Positions 19,300 through 27,390 of a DNA stretch of 64,000 nt are shown piece after piece. Source of the stretch: Noviherbaspirillum autotrophicum. Lineage in GTDB: Bacteria > Pseudomonadota > Gammaproteobacteria > Burkholderiales > Burkholderiaceae_D. Both the position numbers and the translations under genes were made by a program. Below the pieces are notes generated by a model. It saw nothing but the letters and a program-made list of their open reading frames with translations. It did not search any database and was not told where the DNA came from. Where the stretch lies: contig NZ_JWJG01000028.1 in assembly GCF_000818395.1 (NCBI RefSeq), positions 186,001-250,000 on the forward strand, given 5' to 3'. Numbering within the stretch: the stretch's first letter is position 1; each line of letters begins with the position of its first letter.

Positions 19300-20303
19300 T
19301 GCGTGTCGGTCCTTGTGCGTGCGTCCTGCATAGGCGGACGAGGGATCAGATTATCCAATAATTGCAGCAGCGCCGCTTGCTCGCGTTCCGGCGCGAACAG
19401 TTCAGCGCACGCGTCGCATTGCGCGCGCAGCTGCGCGTAAAAGGCCGGCTCGGCCACAGCGCGGTCGATCAGTCGTGCCAGCGCTGCGCTGTCGCCAAGG
19501 GGGAAATAGCCGGCGTAGTCGTCGCCCAGCATGCCGCGGTTGCCGGAAATGTCACTCGCAAGCACCGGAACACCGCTGCGTATCGCCTCGATGATGACGT
19601 TGGCACCGCCTTCCATCCTGGAGGCGAGCACCGCCAGATAGCTGCGCCTGAGGTATTGGCGGGTTCTGGCGTGCGGCATGGCACCGAGCCAGCGGTAGCG
19701 TGCGACTGTACTTTGCGTGGACTGCGCCTGCGCGCCCAGATCCGATTCGAGCGCCGCGCCGATGTGCGTCATCCGTACTTGCGGGGCTGTGACCAGCGCG
19801 GCGGCTCGCATGAAGACGAGCGGGTCCTTTTCTGCGCGCAAATGGCCGACCATCGTGACATCGAGGTGGCGTGCGCGCATGGCGCGAACGAAGGGACGGA
19901 GGGCAGGTGCCGACTGGTGAATCACGCATGCCTTGGCCCGTGCCGCCTCATCCAGTTCCCGCAGCCCGTCCGCCTGCAGTACGACCAGCCGCGAGGCCAG
20001 CGCCAGCGACGCCTGCGCGCTTGCATCAGTGTGGATGTCGCGATACAGGTCGGTGCCGGTCAGCACGACGATACGCGGGCAGGCCGGCAGGGTACGCGCG
20101 ACCGCGGCTATCGACGCGGCCGAGCGGCGCGCGTGCAACGCAATAATGGCGTCGCAGGCGCGGCCATCCCATTCGGACAGCAGCGCCACCCGGTAATGCG
20201 CACGCAGGAAACGTGCCCAGCGGCTGGCGGTTTGCCAGTTGCCATTGTTGGCATTTGCGGTTGCCGGGCTGATAATAGCCACCTGCGGTTTAGTCAATTC
20301 CAT
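19296..20303 (-). CDS. senB: Selenosugar synthase-type glycosyltransferase (SenB family)
   Basis: A 335-residue cytoplasmic GT-B glycosyltransferase of the TIGR04348/SenB type. Known SenB makes a 1-seleno-sugar from UDP-N-acetylhexosamine and selenophosphate for selenoneine synthesis. Seen here: SPATANANNGNWQTASRWAR at the start, ALHARRSAASI, the block LTGTDLYRDIHTDA, VVLQADGL, and a C-terminal nucleotide-sugar site (RMEGGANVIIEAIRSGVPVLAS). The frame is open further upstream, but ATG 20303 with GGGGC before it begins just ahead of the conserved fold. It is first in a two-gene operon with selD, the expected selenophosphate source. senA, which would finish selenoneine, is absent from the window. 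Confidence 0.82.
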
Positions 20304-20398
20304 GCCCCGTATCGCACGATGCGCGCGATTATACGCCCGCTTCGCGCCGTGCACGGGCAGGATTCTGAGCCAACGTTCTGTTGACGGAGCACTGATAG

Positions 20399-20911
20399 AT
20401 GGCGAACAAAGGCAAGAAAGCCGGACATGCAAACGGACCGGAAGCCGAGCTTCCGCATCTCGATACACTCAAGAAGCTGCGCATCGTGATCCGCGCGGCG
20501 CAACGGCATTCGGCCTGGATCGAAAAGCAATGCGGCGTCGCCGGCGCCCAGTTGTGGCTCATGCAGGAGCTGGAGGAAATGCCCGGGCTGCGCGTAGGGG
20601 AAATCGCGGACCGCATGGCGATACACCAGACCACCGTCAGCAATCTCCTGGACGCACTCGAAAAGCGCGGTCTGGTGGTTAAAACGCGCGACCCCGAGGA
20701 CCAGCGCGCCGTCAAGCTGGCGTTGTCGGACGAAGGGCGCAAGCTGCTGGAGTCGGCCCCCAAGCCGGCGCGCGGGCTGTTGCCGGAAGCGCTGCGCCAG
20801 ATGGAGCCGGAGCAGCTTGCGCTGCTCGATCGCGGCTTGCAGGAGCTGTTGAACAGCATTGGCATGCTGGACGACAGTTACGGCTTGCAGCCGATGCCTT
20901 TCACTATGTGA
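20399..20911 (+). CDS. MarR-family transcriptional regulator
   Basis: A 170-residue winged-helix regulator. After a basic ~20-residue lead, the MarR core runs from about 30 to 160, with the recognition helix in VGEIADRMAIHQTTVSNLLDALEKRGLV and the wing in KTRDPEDQRAVKLALSDEGRKLL. GGAG lies about 10 nt before the ATG. It is divergent from senB with a 95-bp gap, so it may control the senB-selD pair or itself; this is inferred from position only. The ligand is unknown. Confidence 0.9.
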   Translation: MANKGKKAGHANGPEAELPHLDTLKKLRIVIRAAQRHSAWIEKQCGVAGAQLWLMQELEEMPGLRVGEIADRMAIHQTTVSNLLDALEKRGLVVKTRDPEDQRAVKLALSDEGRKLLESAPKPARGLLPEALRQMEPEQLALLDRGLQELLNSIGMLDDSYGLQPMPFTM

Positions 20912-21053
20912 CGCGGCACCTGCCTTTGATCGGTGCGACACGCCTCTCGCGCCGACCTGCTCCTTGAGCAGTGACAAAGCATCGGAACGGCGCGCGCGCG
21001 AAGATTCGAACAGAATTATCCGAGCCGGAAATCAGGAGGAGGGGCGAAGTCAC

Positions 21054-21818
21054 ATGCACGCAATTCATTCGGTCTTTGAAAGGCGCTGGCGCGCGCCGTG
21101 CGCGCTAGTCTTGATGGCGCTGTGCTGCCACACGCATGCGGAAGATTTTGTGGCCGGCGACGCCCCCGCGCCAGGACCGGCGCAGACGACTCCGGGGCTG
21201 GGCTTGGTTGCACCGGAATCCGGGCATGGCCAGCACTGCCAGGTGGGGGCAGGATGCGCTGCAGGCGAGCAGCAGCAATCCAGTTATCTGCTCGGATTCA
21301 AGAAATTCTTCGATGCGGAGCGCCTCTTTTCACGTCTTGGGCTCTTCGGCCACGGAACCGCGCGGCCGGAAAGCCGTGATAGCCTCGGTGCGCAATCCGA
21401 GGAAGCGGAAGCCGGCCGCCTGAGCAGGCACGCGCCGCGCCTGAACCTGCATCCGCTGTCGGCAAGCGCGATCGAAGCGCGCTTTGGCGGAAGCGGATTC
21501 ACCTATATCGCGCGCGACGAGATGCCATTGCAGGCGGGGCTGAAGACGCGCGGCGTGAAGTACTCGCTGTATGTCGATGATTGCGGCCGGCTGGAAGGGC
21601 TGTACGGCCGCGCGTCGGGCCAGGGCCGTTACGGACTCGGGTTCGCGCAGGACAACTGGAGCGTGGCGCTGGCGGCGGGAGCGGGCGACGCGCGCATGTC
21701 CCTGCATGTCGGTTACGCCATTCCGCTGGGCCAGTCGGGCGCAGGAGGCGGCATGTGCAGTGTGGCGTCGAGCGCCGGCAGCCGATCCCTCAGCCCCGGC
21801 GCCTGGCTTGCTCAATAG
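21054..21818 (+). CDS. Exported protein of unknown function
   Basis: A 254-residue protein with a signal peptide (ALVLMALCCHTHA, cut after about residue 29). AGGAGGAGG lies 10-14 nt before ATG 21054, which decides this start over the longer frame from 20859. The middle is low complexity (Ala/Gly/Gln/Glu). The C-terminal third alternates charged and aromatic residues (GRYGLGFAQDNWSVALAAGAG, then MSLHVGYAIPLGQ), which looks like a few outer-membrane-type beta strands. No family recognised. Its last 7 bp overlap the convergent DUF3443 gene. Confidence 0.65.
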   Translation: MHAIHSVFERRWRAPCALVLMALCCHTHAEDFVAGDAPAPGPAQTTPGLGLVAPESGHGQHCQVGAGCAAGEQQQSSYLLGFKKFFDAERLFSRLGLFGHGTARPESRDSLGAQSEEAEAGRLSRHAPRLNLHPLSASAIEARFGGSGFTYIARDEMPLQAGLKTRGVKYSLYVDDCGRLEGLYGRASGQGRYGLGFAQDNWSVALAAGAGDARMSLHVGYAIPLGQSGAGGGMCSVASSAGSRSLSPGAWLAQ

Positions 21819-23095
21819 GCATAGTACGGCCCCTGGCCGGCCGGCGTGCCCCTGCCACGGATCGCGGTGAAGACGCTACGCCCGTAGAAGAACGGCAGCC
21901 CCCAGTCGAAGTATGACGACCACGAGGTATCGGGTGTCGTATTGTCGATGGCAGACATCGGACCTGCCAGTGTCGGGAATGCGACAAAGGAAGGGTTGGC
22001 GTGGAACAGGTTATCGGCATTGGCGACACTGAATGACACCAGTCCGCTTGCTGCGTCGGTGCTGCCGACCTTGGCGCCGACCATGGTGGCAGTCAGGCTC
22101 ACGGTCGATGGTGGGCAGTAGAAGCCGTGGTCGTAACCGGTGCAGATGTTAATGCCGGCGTCATCGAAATAGATGGCGTTGGAGCCGCTGTCAATGAAGC
22201 TCTGCGTGTACTGGTGATTTTTGTAGATTGTTGTGATGTAGCTGGAGGTCGGATCGAGGTTGAACACCTTGGCCGCGCCAAGCGCATTGTTCGCTTGAGT
22301 GCCGATGCCGAAAATGAGCGATCCCGATACGGTCGCCGCGCCGCCCGCCGCCACGCCAGGTAGCTTCAATACCACGCCATTGTTGTCGTTTGCCAGGCGT
22401 GCCACCGGGTTCGGCACTTGTTGCGCCAGCGACGCAGTCGATGGCGAACAGTTTGAAGTACAGGCGTAATAGAAGCCGTTTTGTACGACGAGTCTGCACA
22501 CCTCGCCGCAATCCTGGTCCAGGAAACCGACACCGAGGACTCCGTTTGCCCCGAACTGGGCAGGGGTGGTCGCCGGTGTGAGGGAGTTGGAACATGCATT
22601 GGGGATAGGGGCGAACCCGACATCGCCGACCACATGAACGGGCAGGGATGACACGCGTTGGCCGGCAAGCTTCACATCCGCCAGCTTGACTGCCCCCCAT
22701 ACGGAACTGCCGTCGGCAAACTGGACGCATTCCGCGAGCGTACCTCCTCCGGACGCGGATTGGAGAGGAAACGAAAGCGCAGGCTGCGAAGCCGTCGCCG
22801 CCAGTGCCGAAGCGAACAGCCTGAGCCCGTTCGAGCCGGTGTCCACCAGCACATGATCGATGGCCCGGCAATTCACATCGCTGCCTGGCTCGCATACCGT
22901 CACCGTCACGTAAGGAATGTTGACGTTGTTGGAAGGTCCCAGTTCGACGGTGACGGCCATCACATTGGGCGCGGCATTGGCCGGAGAAGCTACGGTCGTG
23001 CTGGAACTGCTGGCAGGGTCCGATCCACTTCCGCCACCGCATCCATGCAGCGAGGCAATCAACGCGCACAATAGAAAAACCGAAATGAAGCGCAT
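21812..23095 (-). CDS. DUF3443 lipoprotein with aspartic-protease-like motifs
   Basis: A 427-residue lipoprotein: signal peptide and lipobox SLHGC, followed by a Ser/Ala-rich linker. The body matches DUF3443. It holds two Asp-Ser/Thr-Gly motifs, VLVDTGSNGLRLF (about residue 84) and FIDSGSNAIYFD (about 300), each followed by hydrophobic strands, the arrangement of pepsin-like bilobed aspartic proteases. Six or more Cys in the middle (CSNSL, CGEVC, YYACTSNC) suggest disulfides, fitting an exported protein. It is downstream of a DUF2844 gene, the common pairing in Burkholderiales. No activity is established as far as I know; protease function is inferred from the motifs. Confidence 0.82.
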   Translation of the reverse strand: MRFISVFLLCALIASLHGCGGGSGSDPASSSSTTVASPANAAPNVMAVTVELGPSNNVNIPYVTVTVCEPGSDVNCRAIDHVLVDTGSNGLRLFASALAATASQPALSFPLQSASGGGTLAECVQFADGSSVWGAVKLADVKLAGQRVSSLPVHVVGDVGFAPIPNACSNSLTPATTPAQFGANGVLGVGFLDQDCGEVCRLVVQNGFYYACTSNCSPSTASLAQQVPNPVARLANDNNGVVLKLPGVAAGGAATVSGSLIFGIGTQANNALGAAKVFNLDPTSSYITTIYKNHQYTQSFIDSGSNAIYFDDAGINICTGYDHGFYCPPSTVSLTATMVGAKVGSTDAASGLVSFSVANADNLFHANPSFVAFPTLAGPMSAIDNTTPDTSWSSYFDWGLPFFYGRSVFTAIRGRGTPAGQGPYYAY

Positions 23096-23104
23096 CTTTC
23101 TGCC

Positions 23105-23560
23105 TTATTGCAAAACGTCCGGGCTCACGCCTTGCGGCAGTGCCTGGGGCAGATAGGCGCGGCCGGAGAATGCTCCCATGCGGCCGTGTGACTGCACCAC
23201 GAGATCCGGCTGACGGACTACCGCGTGGCGCTGTGCCCGGGGCTTGCCCTCCATCGCATTGGCATAGCGCTCGAAATAGGCGCCGAGCAACTGCCGGATG
23301 TCCGGCAGGGACGGCCCCTGCCAGGCGACCCCAAAGATTTTTCCGTCCGCCGATGCATATTCCCGTACCACGGTGCCGGAAGGGAGCTGGATTTCATGCA
23401 CGGTATAGCTGCCCGCGCCGGGCATCACCTGCGCTTTGGCATGCATTGCGGTTTTGTCCGCCTGCACCGACTCGACCGTGCCGCCAAGCGCCGCGTGGGC
23501 GTACGCGGATATACCGAACGCTCCCGCAGCAAGTGCGGCGGCCAAGGTTTTTGCAGGCAT
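23105..23560 (-). CDS. DUF2844 exported protein
   Basis: A 151-residue protein with a signal peptide (MPAKTLAAALAAGAFGISAYAHA) and a DUF2844-type body: ALGGTVESV after cleavage, then YTVHEIQLPSGTVVREYAS and VFGVAWQGPSLPDIRQLLG-like sequence, ending in a Gly/Pro-rich tail. The start could also be ATG 23575 (MRITK), which would overlap the permease stop; neither has a good ribosome site. It is between the uracil permease gene and DUF3443, same strand, and is probably exported together with DUF3443. Function unknown. Confidence 0.78.
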   Translation of the reverse strand: MPAKTLAAALAAGAFGISAYAHAALGGTVESVQADKTAMHAKAQVMPGAGSYTVHEIQLPSGTVVREYASADGKIFGVAWQGPSLPDIRQLLGAYFERYANAMEGKPRAQRHAVVRQPDLVVQSHGRMGAFSGRAYLPQALPQGVSPDVLQ

Positions 23561-23561
23561 C

Positions 23562-24872
23562 TTAGTGATCCGCATGGGATGAACGAATGGACAGCAGCGC
23601 ATGCAGGATGATCGCGCCAAAGGTTGCGGTGCCTATCCCGCCGAGCGAAAACTGGCCCAGCTTGAGGGTGAAATCGCCCGCACCGAGCACCAGCGTGACG
23701 GCGGCGACGATCAAGTTGCGGTTGTTCGAGAAATCGACCTTGTTCTCCACCCAGATGCGGGCGCCGGCCACCGCGATCAGGCCGAATACCACGATCGACA
23801 CGCCGCCCAGCACCGCGCCGGGGATGGTCTGGATGACCGCGCCGAACTTGGGCGAAAAGCCCAGCACCAGCGCGATCAGTGCCGCCACTACGAACACCAG
23901 CGTCGAATAGATTTTCGTGACCGCCATCACGCCGATATTTTCGGCATAGGTGGTGACGCCGGTGCCGCCCACGCTGCCCGACAGGATCGTGGCCACGCCG
24001 TCGCCCACGAAGGCACGGCCCATGTAACGGTCCAGGTTCTTGCCGGTCATCGCACTGACGGCCTTGATATGGCCGAGGTTTTCAGCCACCAGGATCACCG
24101 CCACTGGCGCCAGCAGGGCCATGGCATCTGCCTTGAATACCGGTGCCACGAAGTGCGGCACGCCGAACCAGGCGGCATTGGCGACCGCCGTGAAGTCGAT
24201 CGGCTTGCCCAGCCCGGCGCCGTTGGTCAGCAGCGCATAGATGACGTACGCCAGCAGCAGGCCGATCAGGATCAGCAGGCGCTGCACCATGCCGCGCGTG
24301 AATACCGCCACCACGCCGACGCAGAGCACCGTGGCCAGCGCCATCCAGGCATCGAAATTATTACCGCTAACGCCCTTGACGGCGATCGGGGCCAGGTTCA
24401 GGCCGATCACCGCCACCACCGCGCCGGTAACCACCGGCGGCATCAGCTTTTCAATCCAGCCGGTGCCGACCGCCATGACCAGCAAGCCGATCAGCGCATA
24501 GACGACGCCGCAGGCGATGATGCCGCCCAGGGCGACTGCCGTGTTGGCGTTCGGCCCCTGGCCGGCGTAGCCGGTGACGAGGATGACAAGCCCGATGAAG
24601 GCAAAGCTCGAACCGAGATAGCTCGGGACGCGCCCGCCGACGAACAGGAAAAAGAGCAGCGTGCCGATGCCCGACATGAAGATCGCAAGATTGGGATCGA
24701 AACCCATCAGCAAGGGAGCGAGCACGGTGGCACCGAACATCGCGACCACGTGCTGCAGCCCCATGGCGATCGTCTGCGGCCACGGCAGGCGGTCTTCGGT
24801 ACCGATGACTGCGCCGAGGCCGTCGTTGGTGTTGTGGCGTATGCGCCATTTCGGGAAATACGGTCCTGCCAT
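23562..24872 (-). CDS. uraA: Uracil/xanthine permease (NCS2 family, UraA-like)
   Basis: A 436-residue inner-membrane nucleobase:proton symporter. It opens MAGPYFPKWRIR and has a WPQTIAMGLQHVVAMFGATVLAPLLMG segment typical of NCS2, about 14 hydrophobic helices, and the family substrate motif region VAENLGHIKAVSAMTGKNL (Glu essential in UraA). The length matches UraA. It is divergent from upp, whose product traps imported uracil as UMP, which supports uracil as the substrate. A DUF2844 gene follows immediately. Confidence 0.88.
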   Translation of the reverse strand: MAGPYFPKWRIRHNTNDGLGAVIGTEDRLPWPQTIAMGLQHVVAMFGATVLAPLLMGFDPNLAIFMSGIGTLLFFLFVGGRVPSYLGSSFAFIGLVILVTGYAGQGPNANTAVALGGIIACGVVYALIGLLVMAVGTGWIEKLMPPVVTGAVVAVIGLNLAPIAVKGVSGNNFDAWMALATVLCVGVVAVFTRGMVQRLLILIGLLLAYVIYALLTNGAGLGKPIDFTAVANAAWFGVPHFVAPVFKADAMALLAPVAVILVAENLGHIKAVSAMTGKNLDRYMGRAFVGDGVATILSGSVGGTGVTTYAENIGVMAVTKIYSTLVFVVAALIALVLGFSPKFGAVIQTIPGAVLGGVSIVVFGLIAVAGARIWVENKVDFSNNRNLIVAAVTLVLGAGDFTLKLGQFSLGGIGTATFGAIILHALLSIRSSHADH

Positions 24873-25066
24873 CGGGATTCTCCAGGTTGTGCAGCCGGCT
24901 GCGGACAGCCGTATATTAAGTCAGCAATAATTTACCGACGGAAAGTGTATTGAGGTCCGGAATAAATGACAATCGCCAGCGCGAAAAGCATTACACTTTC
25001 ATGCTCTTCACGGGCCGGTCTGATCGGTTCGGTGCCAAATTCATAACGTCAAACTTCGAAACGCCG

Positions 25067-25717
25067 ATGAAACAAGATCAACGCTTCCCTAATCTGCATA
25101 TCCTCGACCACCCGCTGATCCAGCACAAACTGACGCATATGCGCGACCGCGACACTTCGACGCGCACCTTCCGCGAACTGTTGCGCGAAATTACCCTGCT
25201 CATGGGGTACGAAATCACGCGCAACCTGCCGCTGACCACGCTGCGCATCGAGACGCCGCTGCAAAGTCTGGATGCTCCGGTAATCGCCGGCAAAAAAATG
25301 GTGGTGGTGCCGGTGCTGCGCGCCGGAATCGGCATGAGCGACGGCTTGCTGGAACTGGTCCCGTCGGCCCGCGTGGGGCATATCGGCGTCTACCGCGATC
25401 CGGACACGCACCGCCCGGTGGAATACCTGGTGCGCCTGCCGGACCTGGCGGAGCGTCATTTCATCCTGTGCGACCCGATGCTAGCGACCGGCAACTCTGC
25501 GGTGCATGCGGTCGACGTATTGAAAAAGCGCGGCGTAGGCGACGACCAGATCGTGTTTCTGGCGCTGGTTGCCGCGCCGGAGGGCGTGCAGGTGTTCCAG
25601 GATGCGCATCCCAACGTGAAGGTCTACGTGGCGTCGCTCGACGAGCGTCTCAACGAGCACGCCTACATCGTTCCTGGCCTTGGCGACGCCGGCGACCGCC
25701 TGTTCGGAACGAAATAG
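25067..25717 (+). CDS. upp: Uracil phosphoribosyltransferase
   Basis: A 216-residue enzyme of pyrimidine salvage: uracil + PRPP gives UMP. It has the PRPP-binding loop region ([17 protein letters not shown]), [14 protein letters not shown] and the C-terminal uracil-binding [16 protein letters not shown]. Start ATG 25067 gives the usual N-terminus ([23 protein letters not shown]); the longer frame from 24950 does not. It is divergent from the uracil permease. Confidence 0.97.
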   Translation: MKQDQRFPNLHILDHPLIQHKLTHMRDRDTSTRTFRELLREITLLMGYEITRNLPLTTLRIETPLQSLDAPVIAGKKMVVVPVLRAGIGMSDGLLELVPSARVGHIGVYRDPDTHRPVEYLVRLPDLAERHFILCDPMLATGNSAVHAVDVLKKRGVGDDQIVFLALVAAPEGVQVFQDAHPNVKVYVASLDERLNEHAYIVPGLGDAGDRLFGTK

Positions 25718-25777
25718 GGAAGGGGCCGCAAGCGAGGTTCGTCCGGCCGGCCCGCTTCCTTGCGGTCTTCCCGTCGC

Positions 25778-26716
25778 TTATTGCTTGCGCGCCGCGAGCG
25801 CCTTCGCGACTTCCATTTGCGATTGCTGGAAGCCGGCGCTCGGCACGATTTCCTTGCTGCGGTCGGCCAGCGTATCGAGCTTGGCCACGAGCTGCTCGAC
25901 CGCGTCCGGGCGCTCGCCGATGTGCACGCCATCGCCCAGCGTGATGTAGGAGCGCGAAAACGTGCCTGCGCCGGCGCACAGGATGGCGCGGGTTGGCGCA
26001 TCCCGCGATGCCAGGTAGAGCATGCCGGGCGTGACGCTTTCCGGCGTCAGGAGCGCCAGCACCTCGGCCGGCATCAGGTCCTCCGTCATGCGCGTGGCTG
26101 CGGTCGGCGCCAGGCAATTGACGCGGATGCCATATTTTTCGCCTTCCAGGGACAGTGTCTGCATCAGGCCGACCAGCGCCATCTTGGCCGCGCCGTAGTT
26201 GGATTGGCCAAAATTGCCGAACAGGCCGGACGACGAGGTGGTCATCACGATACGGCCGTAATTTTGCTGTTTCATGATTTCCCACACCGCCTTGGTGCAG
26301 ATGACGGCCCCCATCAGGTGCACGTCGACGATCGCGCGGAAGTCGTCGAGGGTCATCTTGGTGAAACTCTTGTCACGCAGGAATCCGGCGTTGTTGACCA
26401 GGATGTCGATGCGCTTCCATTCGCGCATGGCTTGATCGACCATTTCCTGCACGCCCGCCGGGTCCGTGACGGACGCCGCACTGGCGATCGCCTCGCCGCC
26501 TGCCGCGCGGATTTCCGCCACAACGTTTTCAGCGGCGGTCAGGCCGTTACCGGTGCCGTCGCGGGCCGCGCCGAGGTCGTTGACGACAACCTTGGCGCCG
26601 CGCGCGGCGAGTTGCAATGCATGGGAGCGGCCAAGGCCGCCGCCGGCGCCGGTCACGACGGCGACTTGGCCGTCAAAACGAATGGTCGCTGGCATGGCTT
26701 GCGAATTGGTGGTCAT
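25778..26716 (-). CDS. SDR-family dehydrogenase (3-hydroxyacyl-CoA dehydrogenase-like)
   Basis: A 312-residue cytoplasmic NAD(P)-dependent oxidoreductase. Rossmann motif TGAGGGLGRSHAL, NNAG, and catalytic Ser/Tyr/Lys in TSSSGLFGNFGQSNYGAAK. The long insert DLGAARDGTGNG and a C-terminal extension (SRSYITLGDGVHIGERP onward) resemble the dehydrogenase part of MFE-2/HSD17B4 peroxisomal-type enzymes, so a role in beta-oxidation of an acyl-CoA is likely but not proven. Convergent with upp; an imperfect stem (CCGCAAG 25726-25732 / CTTGCGG 25759-25765) between them may end both. Confidence 0.88.
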   Translation of the reverse strand: MTTNSQAMPATIRFDGQVAVVTGAGGGLGRSHALQLAARGAKVVVNDLGAARDGTGNGLTAAENVVAEIRAAGGEAIASAASVTDPAGVQEMVDQAMREWKRIDILVNNAGFLRDKSFTKMTLDDFRAIVDVHLMGAVICTKAVWEIMKQQNYGRIVMTTSSSGLFGNFGQSNYGAAKMALVGLMQTLSLEGEKYGIRVNCLAPTAATRMTEDLMPAEVLALLTPESVTPGMLYLASRDAPTRAILCAGAGTFSRSYITLGDGVHIGERPDAVEQLVAKLDTLADRSKEIVPSAGFQQSQMEVAKALAARKQ

Positions 26717-26856
26717 GATGGAATTGAAAATAATTGACAGACAGCAATATTAATCGGAATTCGCGATCCGTGAGAAAAGACGCAATGGAGGCGCGATGGG
26801 CCGATGAAAAGAACAAGCGGCGAAGGCCTCGCCTTCTCTGCTTTTGAGCTGACACC

Positions 26857-27390
26857 ATGGTTGTTAAACTGCCTCGCATGAAAAATACTCTGTCGGCACT
26901 GGCACTGTGCATTGCCACTGGCGCGTCTGCAGCGTTCGCCGCCACTCCGGGCGAAGTTCCGGTCGGCGGCGTGCTGCGTGAAGCGCAAATGCAAGGACTT
27001 TCGGGTTCACCCGCCAGATTGTCGGCTTATCGCGGCAAGCCGCTGGTCATCAACGTCTGGGCCAGCTGGTGCAGTCCCTGTCGCCAGGAAATGGGTTCGC
27101 TGGAACGGCTGTCGCGCCTTTTCGGCGGCAAGCACTTCGACGTGATCGGCATCTCTACCGACGATTACCGCGAGCCGGCACAGGCCTTTCTGCGCCAGTC
27201 CGGCACAACCTTCCCCAATTTCATCGACAGCCGGCTCTTCATGGAAAACATGCTGGGCGCCGACCGGATTCCGCTGACGCTGCTGGTCGACACCAACGGG
27301 CGGGTGCTTGCAAAATACTATGGCGCCCGTCAGTGGGATAGCCCGGAGTCGGTGGACATGATCGCCCGGGCGTTCCACATTAAATTTTAG
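26857..27390 (+). CDS. TlpA-like periplasmic thioredoxin
   Basis: A 177-residue thiol-disulfide protein with an N-terminal signal peptide (ALALCIATGASAAFA) and a thioredoxin fold with the WCSPC active site in NVWASWCSPCRQEMGSLERL; the cis-Pro region is IPLTLLVD. TlpA/ResA proteins reduce periplasmic disulfides, often for cytochrome c or oxidase assembly. ATG 26857 or ATG 26878 could be the start; the second begins the signal peptide directly. No cytochrome gene is adjacent, so the partner is unknown. Its end overlaps the convergent Hsp70 gene by 4 bp. Confidence 0.85.
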   Translation: MVVKLPRMKNTLSALALCIATGASAAFAATPGEVPVGGVLREAQMQGLSGSPARLSAYRGKPLVINVWASWCSPCRQEMGSLERLSRLFGGKHFDVIGISTDDYREPAQAFLRQSGTTFPNFIDSRLFMENMLGADRIPLTLLVDTNGRVLAKYYGARQWDSPESVDMIARAFHIKF

